Assembly (NCBI GenBank): GCA_001430745.1
Contig: KQ482042.1
Span: 1,996,490 to 2,010,179 of the forward strand
From: Auxenochlorella pyrenoidosa
Taxonomy: Eukaryota; Chlorophyta; Trebouxiophyceae; Chlorellales; Chlorellaceae
DNA: 13,690 nucleotides
Direction of reading: 5' to 3'
The notes beneath the pieces were generated by a model. The model did not search any database. It worked only from the letters and a program-made list of their open reading frames with translations, and was not told the DNA's origin. Below, piece by piece: positions 1-8,783 of this stretch (positions within the stretch are counted from its first letter, which is position 1; each line of letters opens with the position of its first letter). A program made the position numbers and the translations under genes.

Positions 1-1
1 G

Positions 2-100
2 GCGGCGCGAGCGGCGGCGGCGCTATGTGATCTGCGGAGCGTGGCGTCAAAGCTGGGCGGCGCACCTGCAGTCCGAGGTCGCAGCTCGTGTAGAAGCTAA
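2..100 (+). CDS. Possible 3' end of an upstream gene (partial)
   Basis: The frame starting at base 2 is open from the left edge to a TAA at 98-100. It gives about 32 residues, Ala-rich at first (a run of GCG codons) and ending Ser-Cys-Arg-Ser. Base composition drops towards AT right after this stop, as expected when coding sequence gives way to a 3' UTR. I recognise no domain. A second frame (3-290) is also open but is Arg-rich and runs into the lower-GC stretch, so it is less convincing. Only the tail would be visible, so no function can be given. Confidence 0.3.
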   Translation, partial: AARAAAALCDLRSVASKLGGAPAVRGRSSCRS

Positions 101-431
101 ACGTGGCTGGTTCCGGCCCCAAAGAGCTCATGGGCGCGCTTGCTGCCCCGCTCGGCAGTTCGACACGCCGTTTACAGCGATCGGACGGGCAGCATGGGCA
201 CGGAAGGGGCTCAAGCGCACGAAACCAAGAGCTGCTGTGCCTGCTGTGAAGAGCCCCAAAATTTTGAGGCTACATTGGAATTGCGGCTGAATTCAATCGC
301 TGCTGTAGCTGCCTAGGTACTTTTCTGCAGGTCGCAAGCTGGATTGCGCTCGCACGCACTTCTGTTGCTGAACCCCGACACGGTTTGACCCTCTTCGGCG
401 AGCCCTCTGCGGCGGCCCCCGGTCTGGGGCT
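101..431. other. Intergenic region and 5' leader of the CFAP45 gene
   Basis: This 331-nt stretch has lower GC and several AT-rich patches (for example around 255-300). It should hold the 3' UTR of any upstream gene and the promoter and leader of the next. I see no clear TATA box, no TGTAA poly(A) signal and no convincing gene on either strand. Confidence 0.5.
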
Positions 432-3235
432 ATGGCGTCGCCAAGGATGCCGCAGCGGAGGGGCTCCGCGGGCAGCAGGTGGGCTTGGGAAGGCAAGACC
501 CGTCGGGGCGGTGGCAGTGTGCAGGTGGCTGACAACCACCCAACCTTGCCTGCACACCCTGCAGGCCACAAATTGTCTCACGCAACAGCTATGTGGACGA
601 AACGCTGTTTGGATGCAGCTCCGCGCCTCGTGCCGGCTCGCCCGGCAAGCCGGCTGGTGGCAGCCGTGCCGGCTCGGGGTGCAGCAGCCCCAGCCCTGCC
701 CGCAGCCCCGCGGCTGTGGCCTCGCACATTGTGGGCCGCGACGGCACCGTCATGCTCAGCAAGAGCCAGCTGGATCGCATGATGCAGGTGGGCAGCGAGG
801 CATGACCAGGTATCATGTGCGTGCTTGCCGCAGGAGTGCGTGAACGAGGGCGCCCACGGCCAGCTTTCGTCTGCTGCTCCGCACCGGTCGCCTTTCCCCG
901 CAAGCCTGTTGCAGAAGTCACCCATTCTGACACCTGAGGAGCTGCAGCAGCAGCGCTTAGATGCTGAGAGGAGGCTGGAGGAGGAGCTGGCGGCGGCAAA
1001 GGCTGCGCGGGCCGCCCGGGCAGAGGCCGAGGCCGAGGCAGAGCGTGCAGCCGCGGCGCAGCCCAAGACCGAGATGGAGCGCCTGCGCGAGAAGGAGCGA
1101 CGCGAAGCAATCAGCAGGGCGCAGCTGTCGCTGCTGGTGGGCGGGTGGGGTGTGTGGCGGGTGGGGTGTGTGGCGGGTGTAAACTGGGGAGCTGGGCGGG
1201 CACTCCCACAACGGTTGCACCCAGCATCCAAGGGATAGCAGGAGGGTTGCAGCATTCGCTTCTGCACCCCGCGCTCTGCCGTCTGTCCCAATTCTTCACG
1301 TTCTGCCCACTTACATCCTTGCAGGAGGAGAAGGAGGAGGTGCGGCTCATGAACCAGATGATCCTGCACAGCAAGTGCATGGCGGCGCGAGACCAGCAGG
1401 TTGGGGAGAAGCAGGCAGTCAAGCGCGCGGCAGCAGAGGAGGAGAAGCGTGTGGTGCAGGAGATGGAGGAGCGCCGTAAGGCGGCGCTGCAGGAACTTGA
1501 GGTGCGGGGACTGCATTGCGCAAGGGGTGGAGGAGGACGGCTGCAGCAGCCAGGCTGTGGTCTTGAGTAAGTTGGCAGCATGAGAACTGCAGGCCAGCCA
1601 TACAGCTAGTCCCAGCACACTCGCACCACCGGCTGCGCCCTCAATTCCAGGATCGCGAGCGGCTGCGCACCCTGGAGCAGAAGAAGGGCGCCATCATGAT
1701 CCTGGACCAGCTGGCTGAGCGGGAGCGTCAGCGCGCCAACGCCGAGGAGGCACGCCGCCTGGATGGCGAGGAGATGAAGCGGCGCATCCAAGCGCTCAAG
1801 GATGAGGAGAGCAAGGTGGGCTGGCCCAAGAGCACGTAATGAGTTCTGCCAAGTTCCGCAGCTGTGCATCCCAGGTGCCTGCTCGCTCGCTCAGCTAGTG
1901 CAGCCACGAAGCATGCGCTTGAACAGACTTCCAGTGGCATCCTGGGTCCCTACCTGGCTGCAGCGTGAGGAGGAGCACAAGGCGGCGGCGCGAGACCTCA
2001 TGGATGAGGTGGCTCGAGGCAACGCCAAGCTGGCAGAGCGCAAGCGCCTAGCAAAGGCAGCAGAGGCGGAGGAGCAGCAGCAGATTGCAGAGTACATCCG
2101 CCAGCGCGACGCGCGCGAGCAGGTAGGCAGCGCTATGCAGGGAAGGCAGTGTTGACAGGTACGGCTACTGTAGAATTGGACCTGCTTTTTTCTGCCCAAG
2201 CATGTACATTAGCCAGGCAGGCGCTCAGGCTAAACGGCAAGCCCCACTGGCTCTCTTGTCCTGCCCTGTTTATGTAGGAACTGGCTGAGGAGCGGGAGCG
2301 CGCTGCCAAGGCCAAGGAGCTGGAGGTGGCACGGCTGCGCGCCATGCAGGAGAGGATCCAGGACAACCGCGCGGCGCTGGTGGGTGCTCCATGGTGCTCA
2401 GAAAGTTGCTGCACCCATGCCGGATGCAGGGCGCTGTGTGCACACACTTTGAAGAGCAAACTGCTCTGCCGTGCAACAGGATGTGCCCCTGCGTGCATAT
2501 CGCATTTGCCTGCTGTCTGTGGGCTCACCATGCTGCCTCCCCCGCCCTCGCGCTCAGGATGAGGCGCGCGCCAAGCGGTACCAGGACCAGCACGAGATGG
2601 CGCAGCGCCGCAAGGAGGCGGCAGAGCAGGAGCGTCGTGAGGCGATGCAGAGGGACCTGGAGGCGTCGCGCGTGGCTGCCATGGCCCAGAAGGCGCAGCA
2701 GGCGGAGGAGGCGGCGCGCCTGGACGCGGAGGAGGCGGCCCGCATTGCTGCCGTGGCGCGGCAGAAGATGGAGGCGGACCACCTCGAGGTGAGGGTGCCG
2801 TCGAAGAATCACGGCCAGGAAGGCTAATCCAGTGCTTTGGGTCAACAGGCTTTTAGCAGCACGGCGGCAGCAGCAGTGCACGAGTGGCACTCCTGCAGTG
2901 GTAAGAGCTGCGGATGCCACGTGCCCGCCTGTGGCTGTACCGCCCTTGGCACCCTGTGTCTCCTGCAGGAAATTGCTCGCCTGGAGGCGCAGAAGCGGCA
3001 CCAGGCACGCCTGCTGGCGCAGATGGATGCTCGGCGGGAGATGCGCAGCCGCGAGCGCGAGGAGCTTGTGGCTGAGGGCAAGGGCATCAAGGAGCGGCTG
3101 GCAGAGGAGCAGGCGCTGCTGGAGGCTGTGAAGCGGCTGAAGCTGCAGGAGTTGGAAGCAGCAGGGGTGCCAGAGAAGTACCATGCACAGCTTGCGCGGC
3201 TGGCTGTCGGCAAGCCACGCGGGCTGGAGGGGTAG
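432..3235 (+). CDS. CFAP45: Cilia- and flagella-associated protein 45 (CFAP45/FAP45)
   Basis: Nine exons: 432-478, 589-787, 915-1136, 1325-1501, 1651-1815, 1964-2122, 2278-2379, 2558-2788, 2969-3235; 522 aa against about 550 in human. CFAP45 is a filamentous protein bound inside the doublet microtubules of motile cilia, and the human protein has been linked to AMP binding. Seen here: an N-terminal YVDETLFG at residues 17-24 (human has VDESLFG), then an almost uninterrupted charged coiled coil. Family landmarks follow: ILHSKCMAARD near 169-179, ARLRAMQERIQDN at 341-353 (human ARLRAMQEKAQD) and AAGVPEKY at 498-505 (human ATGLPEKY). Exon 3 is taken from 915 rather than 834, because this joins residues 70-95 to the family pattern without a gap. 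All introns are phase 0 except the first (phase 2). The start at 432 is the only ATG that leads into the conserved N-terminus. The family call is strong; single exon edges are less so. Confidence 0.92.
1142..1173 (+). repeat. G-rich tandem repeat, 2 x 16 nt, in CFAP45 intron 3
   Basis: The 16-mer CGGGTGGGGTGTGTGG occurs twice in perfect head-to-tail copies (1142-1157, 1158-1173), followed by a partial third copy. It starts five bases inside the intron at 1137-1324. The G runs could form a G-quadruplex on the transcript strand beside the 5' splice site. That structure is inference; the repeat itself is plain in the sequence. Confidence 0.85.
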
Positions 3236-3326
3236 GGGTGCGCCAGGCGGGCTGCGCGACCCGCACTTGGGCGGCAGCAGCACAGCAGATGCGCCTTGAA
3301 TGCTATGAACTGCTTTGTTCTTCTCC

Positions 3327-3331
3327 TGTAA
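3327..3331 (+). terminator. TGTAA polyadenylation signal for CFAP45
   Basis: TGTAA is the usual poly(A) signal of chlorophyte algae. This copy lies in a locally T-rich stretch about 92 nt after the stop at 3233-3235, where cleavage would be expected. It also supports the taxonomic guess. I did not find the exact pentamer after the second or third gene. Confidence 0.6.
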
Positions 3332-3520
3332 TCGTTTCTTGATTCTGCAGTCGACAGGCCAGGACAGTCGAGCACTTCAAACACTTTCCTCAAGAGAGCC
3401 CCAGCAGGCCCCTGCACGACGGCGATCATTTTTACAATTCAGCTGTTTCTGTATCACCAGCCAGCAACGCGGCTGCTGTACCCAGCCGCAAGCCGCGAAT
3501 TTAAGGCCCTCCCCTGTTCC

Positions 3521-3536
3521 TGACTACTAGTAGTCA
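3521..3536. promoter_or_regulatory. 16-bp perfect palindrome just before a start codon
   Basis: TGACTACTAGTAGTCA reads identically on both strands and ends one base before the ATG at 3538. It carries two inverted TGACT half-sites of the sort bound by dimeric bZIP factors. In the mRNA it could pair with itself only between molecules or as a strained hairpin with part of the stem opened. A regulatory role is inference. Confidence 0.45.
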
Positions 3537-3537
3537 A

Positions 3538-6500
3538 ATGGGCAGGCAAACTCGCAAGTCTGCTGGAGGCAAGGGCCCTGACCCGGCAGCGTCCAAGAAG
3601 GCACGCACCGACGGCACCAGCGGTGCCGCCCAGGCGCGCCTGCAGCAACGCGGCATCGCAGAGTCGCTGGCGGCGCAGGGCACGCGTGCCACCACCGATC
3701 TGGTGCTGGAGGTGGAGCAGCCGCGGCCTCAGCTGGAGCGGCGGCTGGCAGAGGAGCTGTCTGGCCATGCGGAAGCCTACCTGCAAATGTGGGCGGACAA
3801 GTGCTACGGCACGCGTGGCGCGGCGGCAGGCGGCTCCGCCAGCAGGGGCAGTGCCACCAAGCGTGCGCGGCGTCTGTCATCTGCTGCCGCCTCGCTAGCT
3901 GGCGAGGAGACACAGCTGGACGAGGCAGGCAAGTCAACACTGATGCGCTGCCGGGCTCTTGCGCATCACGTGCTCCATGTTGGCTTGGTCTGTTGCATTC
4001 CTCTTCCCGTGCCGTAGTCAGCAAGCTGCATTTCGAGCGCTGGCGCCTCCCAGCAGGAAGCAAATTTTCAGCCGGCTGCTCTCAGAATGGAGCAGGCTGC
4101 ATCAGCACAGCACCTTTGCTGCCTTTGCCGCCCTCCCCTGCAGCGCTTCGGTACATGGACGTTTTCCGGCACCTGCTGCAGCATGCGTTCAAGCAGGATG
4201 CCTGCCTTGAGCCCCGCCACCTGGAGATACTCGTGCTCATCCTGCGCTCCGATGTGCTGCATGCCTTTGGCGGTGCGCTGGCAGCATGCCCTGCCCAGTG
4301 CATCCTCTCATGCACTGTGCGGTTGCGGTGGTGCACGCACAGCATGTGTGTGGCATGTATGTGCAGCGCACGGCAATGTTGTTGGCTGGCTTTCATTCAA
4401 GCCGGGTGCGCAGGCAGGTAGAGGGGCGATGGTTGTTAGAATGCAGCTGATGGTCAATGGTGGCCATCGTTGCATCGGCTGATGGCAGCCTCAAGACGTC
4501 TGCCACGTCATGCGCCGCAGATGTGTCGCACCAGGCTTACTGCCTGCTGCGCAGCTACCTGCAGCGCTTCCCCTATGCTCGGCTGGAGTCGCAAGACGGC
4601 GGGACCTATGCTGGCATGCCCTTTGTGGTTTTTGACACGGCCGCAGCCTGGCAGCCGCTGGCAGCGCTCAGGTTGGTGATGAGGGGCCGCGCTGAGCTTG
4701 CGCTGCCTGTGCGAGACCAGGTGGTGGGACAGCGCACCTTGCCATGCATGAGCGGGGAGCAGCCGGGCTCGTGACGGCAGCAGCGACAGCTCCGCACTGC
4801 CCAGCCCTGTCCTGCTCCTTCTTGCCCCGGGCCACATTCCCGTCGTGGGACCCTGTCTGTCCTGCAGCAACAGGCAGGGGCTCACCAAGCGATACCTGTT
4901 CGAGGAGGCAATCAAGGTGGGAGCAGGCGCGTGGAGGGGGCAATCACAAGGCGATCTTGCCCAGCGCCTCCCTTCCCTGCAGCACTCGCCCGTCCTGGTG
5001 CTTAGCTTCGCACCGCATTACTCCAGCCCAGCACCCGTCTGCCCTGACCCTCCCACCAACCGACCGCACCACCCCCCTTGCAGCAACTCTCCGCTGGCTG
5101 CCTGTGTTTCCCCCTGCAGGACGCAGGCCACAACTATCGGCTGGACCACAGCAGCGGCAGCAACGCCTCGCTGGCTGCGGCCTCCCGCAAGAAGGGCGGC
5201 CTGCAGGGCACCACCCTGTCGCTGCTCAAGCTGTGCTTTGAGCGCGCAGTGGACTCGGGTGCGCGCCGGCCCTGGGCGTGGGTGGGACCGTGGCCGCTTT
5301 CAGGCAGCGCTGCGGTGCACCCTTGGGCGCACGCCTTGCGTTTGTGCCTCTGCCCGCCACCCTGCCTTGATTGCTCAACTCCTACCCCGTTTTCCTGCTG
5401 CCCTGCCCCCGCAGTGGATGAGGACCACAACGGCGACGTGCTGCTGCTGCGCTACCTGCTGTGCCTGCTGCACCAGGACCTGGCTGCGCGCGCTGAGGTA
5501 GGCGAGGTGGCTGGCATGCTTGAGGGCCTGGCGGGGCTGCCCAGGATGGCTGCTTGCCGAGAAACGCACACCGCCACGCAGGCAGCAGCTCCTTGACCAA
5601 CGCCCGTGGGCTGCCTTGGCATTGCATGGCTGCCGACCGCCTGCCCGCCGCTCCCTCACCTCCCTCCCGGCAGGTGTTTGCGGCGTACGAGGGTGCGCAG
5701 GACGAGGCGGTGCAGCGCCGCCGCGGGGCAGTGCTGCAGAACTCCCTGCTGTGGCGCATCTGGACGGAGCATGAGGTGAGGGGGAGGGGCCAGCCCGGGG
5801 AGCGCCAGACACGCCAGAAGCCTGCGGGAGGCCGGCCCCAGAGCGTGAGCGTTGTGGCGGCTGGTCGTCATGCTTGGTCTTTAAGTTCGGGCTCAGGAGG
5901 CCGTGCGCCCAAGCTGCCATGGCCTGCAGGGGTCGGGCGACACCTGCCAGAAGCAACTGATGGGCCTGCTCATGGAGCTCATTGTGGGAGGTGCGGCGGC
6001 GACAATACGCCGGCTGCGGGAGCGCTGCTTCTGCCAGCTCCATCCTGCGCGCCTGTACCGCCTCCCTGCCTGCTGTGCCCAGCAGGTGGCACACTTTGCT
6101 CCCAAGCAGACTGTTGTGCTCTCCGGCTGGCTGTCTGCAGTGGCCAGCGAGGCTGACCTTCAGGAGGTGGATGAGGAGCACCCAGGGCTGGACGGTGAGC
6201 CGCGCGGCCTGCTTGCAGCGCAGCCTGGCTGACTGTTCTGCCGACCCGCATGCATGGTGCTTGCGGGCTTGAGCTGCATGCGCGCATGACTGCCTGCCGG
6301 CGGTCCTTCACTCGAGCTGTGCCGTCCAGTGCTGTGACCGCCCGCCTTCCCCGTGCTGGCCAGCCCGGGGACTGCGCTTGGCCTGCTCCCCCCCAATCAC
6401 ACACACATCCCTGCGCATGCAGACGAGGCGGAGGCGGCGGCGCCCTGCATCTGCACGCCACGCGAGCTGGCGTCCCTGGCCTCTCTCTTCCTGAGCATGC

Positions 6501-8172
6501 TCCTCGACCTGTTTGGCAAGGCAGAGGCGGCGGGCGGCTTCCACAGCGCCGCGCCCTGCAGGCGCGCCCCTCTCGGGTGGTTTCTACATACTTGGCGCAA
6601 AACGGCGCCTGCGCCCATGCGTTGCCATGCCTGTGCCCTGCCTTTTGGTCAGGCACAGGTCACGACTCCCAGGTGTGGCTCTCTCTGCCTTCCCCGCAGG
6701 CTGCACCGCGTCAACCAGCGGCTGAGGCTGGACCAGCTGATGAAGGAGGTGCTCTGGAGGTGGCGTGAGTGCCCTGTGCATGGCCCGCCCGCCTGCTGCT
6801 GGCCTGCTGACGCCACGGTGCGCCAGCTCCGGCGACTGCGCAGACGACAGCGGCAGTAGGAGGGAGAAGTCGCTGTGCAAGCCCCAGGCGCCGGGGGTGT
6901 GGGGTGCGTGCGACTGCCTACAGCATCCAGCCCCGCGTGCCCCCGCTGTGCCCTGCAGCCAAGCGCGTGCGCGACAGCGACGCCGCGGCCCGCACCTTTC
7001 TGGCGGCGCTGGCGCCCCCGCACCGCCTGCGCCTGCTGAGCCTGGTGAGGCTGCCCCTCCAGCCGCCCTTTCAGCCGGCTGTCGGCCTGCCATGGTGATG
7101 GCGTGCAAGCTCGCCTGGAATGGCCTGCCAAGGCGGCAGCGCTGCACTTGCTGGCGCTCCCGGGTGCCCTGCCCCCACCCACCCAGGCGCCCTGGCCCGC
7201 CCGGCCCCCTGCAGGTGGCGATGGAGAAGGTGGCGCTGGCCTACTACGCGCAGGAGGCTGCCAAGCGCCCGGCGGTGGCGCGCGGCCAGGCCCTGCTGCG
7301 CCTGGTCAAGCAGGCAGACTCGGGGGAGCACTTGGGGGCCTTTCCCGCCGACCCGCTGGTGGCGCTGCAGTGCCTGAACCAGGACAGGTCTAAGGCGGTG
7401 CAGGTGGGGGGGTGGGGATGGGGTGGCGTGTGTGTGTGTGTGTGTGTGGGTGGGGGTGGGGGGTGGGGGCGGCGGCGCACGCGTGCTTGGCTGGGGCTCT
7501 GGCGAGTGGTGGTGTGGGTGTTGCGTGCACGGGTGTAGGCCTGCGCGGCCTGACGGTCCAGAACTGCGCCTCTACCCCCAGGCAGTTCTGCTGGGACGAC
7601 CTGCTTTGCTTGCTGAACAATAGGCAGCACGAACCGAGCAGACAGGTTTGGCATCCCCTGAGGGATGCGTTTGCTGATGCACACCCGGCACCCTGTGCCC
7701 CCGCACCCCAGGTGTTCACCAACGTGGGCGGCGGCAGCGCCATGAACAACCTGGCCGTGCTGGGCAGCGGCATCGCGCTAGCCGCCCACGGCGTGCTGGC
7801 AGCCGGCGGGCAGCTGCCTCTCGGCGAGGGCAGCGGCAGCGGGGAGGAGGCGCGGCAGCAGCTGAAGGAAGAGCTTGCGGGGCTGCTGGGCTTCCTGGCG
7901 GAGAAGTGAGTGGCGGGCAGGGAAAGGTGGTGAAGGACAACAGCACTAGGCTGCACGCAACGCGAGCGGCTCAAATAAGTCATCCTGCGCGATATGCATG
8001 GCATGGCGACCTCCGAAGTACCTGCGACCTCACTTTGACCGCCGCGCCGGCCTGCCTGTCGAACCGCCTGCGCAGGCACAGGGAGCTGGCGGCGGCGGGC
8101 AAGCCGTTGGAGCTGAGCCGCGCCTCGCTGTGCGACCTGCTCAACGCTCGGGCAGCGGTGGCGCTCATGTGA
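3538..8172 (+). CDS. Putative Nse5-like (SIMC1/SLF1-type) SMC5/6-complex regulator
   Basis: Fifteen exons: 3538-3928, 4144-4272, 4521-4671, 4868-4916, 5120-5258, 5415-5497, 5674-5775, 5897-6194, 6423-6576, 6700-6764, 6959-7044, 7215-7403, 7586-7645, 7712-7905, 8076-8172. All phases match and the sum is 2187 nt (728 aa). The N-terminus is basic, with NLS-like clusters (KKARTDG near 21, TKRARR near 108). The rest is mostly helical with no enzyme motif. Three stretches recall the C-terminal half of human SIMC1, in the same order: LLLRYLLCLLHQDL (SIMC1 LLLQYVVQTLEDDF), ARTFLAALAPPHRLRLLSL, and PLVALQCLNQD followed by FCWDDLLCLLNN (SIMC1 LAQALYFLNN, then TWDELVEHLQFLL). Known members, with plant ASAP1 in a similar role, partner an Nse6-type protein to load SMC5/6 on DNA. 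The match is from memory and not computed. If wrong, this is an unassigned helical nuclear protein. Exon 8 may contain one more intron (5984-6082 or 6085). Confidence 0.4.
3929..4143 (+). other. GC-AG intron in the Nse5-like gene
   Basis: The only donor that joins exons 1 and 2 well is AG|GCAAGT. This is a GC donor with an otherwise perfect consensus, as is typical of true GC-AG introns. The acceptor at 4141-4143 follows a long pyrimidine tract. The join is phase 1 and reads DEA-A-LRYMDVF with no stop. A weak GT at 3933 would be a poorer site. Confidence 0.55.
7404..7585 (+). other. Intron with (GT)n tract, G runs and a tandem acceptor
   Basis: This intron of the Nse5-like gene opens with runs of G, then a 21-nt GT dinucleotide repeat (7428-7448), then more runs of four to six G up to about 7470. 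Its 3' end has two AGs four bases apart (7580-7581 and 7584-7585). Only the second keeps the frame (exon starts FCWDDLL); the first leads to a TAG at 7621-7623. Confidence 0.65.
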
Positions 8173-8783
8173 CCTCCGCCTACTGGGGCGCGGCTTTGGG
8201 GATCCCCAGCCGGTCGTCTGAAAGTGCACCTTGTTTGCAAAGAGAATCAGTAACAAAAATAAGGTTAAAAGACCCGGGGAGGGTTGGTCAATAGGGGTGA
8301 CTTGGAGGTGCCGCTGCGCGTCTGCTCAGCACGGGCGCTGGGCCCGCCCCGGCACATGGCCGTGTCAGAAAGCTTGTTCAGAGCAAAACAGGTGCTCAGT
8401 TGATCCACTGCTTTGAGCTTTCATACAGCTTAAGGGCACTTGCCCATGCGTCTCTGTGAGCCTGGGGCCGTGTTGCTGAGTGGCTGACCTGCCTTTCGTG
8501 GAGAGCCTTGGACGCACCAGCCGAGCCCTCCTCCACACTACGCTGGCAGCCAGCAGCCCACACGTGGTCAGGCTGCCGAGTTCCTGTTGCCCGCTGCCCT
8601 ACTCAACAGAGCAGGTGCCTCCTTGGCTCTGGAGCTCGAGTGAGCACCGTCGTGCGCTACTAGGCTGCCACAGCTCTTGGCACCAGGCCCTGCAGTGATG
8701 CCTGCCGCATCCTGCCGCTGCAAAGAACCCACTCGGCGCTGTCTCTTGCCTGCCTGCCTGGCCCGCAGGGCCCTCGCTCCAGC
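8173..8783. other. Intergenic region between the Nse5-like and ARM-MYND genes
   Basis: This 611-nt gap starts with the 3' UTR of the upstream gene, including an AT-richer patch at about 8245-8272, and ends with the leader of the next gene. A pyrimidine-rich run ending GCCCGCAG at 8761-8768 looks like a splice acceptor 15 nt before the ATG at 8784, so a 5' UTR intron is possible; donors such as those near 8391 or 8611 are candidates. No protein-coding exon or RNA gene is convincing, and no TGTAA was seen. Confidence 0.45.

Larger units (their letters stand above)
3236..3537. other. CFAP45 3' UTR and leader of the next gene
   Basis: This 302-nt gap separates two genes in the same direction. 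The first part has a poly(A) signal about 90 nt after the CFAP45 stop. The second part must hold the promoter and leader of the downstream gene, and it ends in a 16-bp perfect palindrome just before the ATG. No other gene is visible. Confidence 0.6.

Noticed and set aside
834..914. Extension of CFAP45 exon 3 upstream to the AG at 832-833
   Set aside because: It keeps the frame but inserts 27 residues into a region that otherwise aligns with the human family pattern without a gap. The acceptor TTGCAG at 914 is preferred.
578..1618. 346-codon open frame on the - strand
   Set aside because: It is antisense to CFAP45 exons and introns alike, with low-complexity Ser/Ala/Arg runs and no family features.
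3538..8172. Identity as FANCD2, FANCI, condensin CAP-G2 or SLF2
   Set aside because: I compared the visible segments with what I recall of these large helical proteins and found no ordered shared motifs, unlike the comparison with SIMC1.
8480..8698. Possible upstream coding exon of the ARM gene
   Set aside because: The frame begins with GTG, not ATG, shows no ARM pattern, and is better explained as leader or intron sequence.
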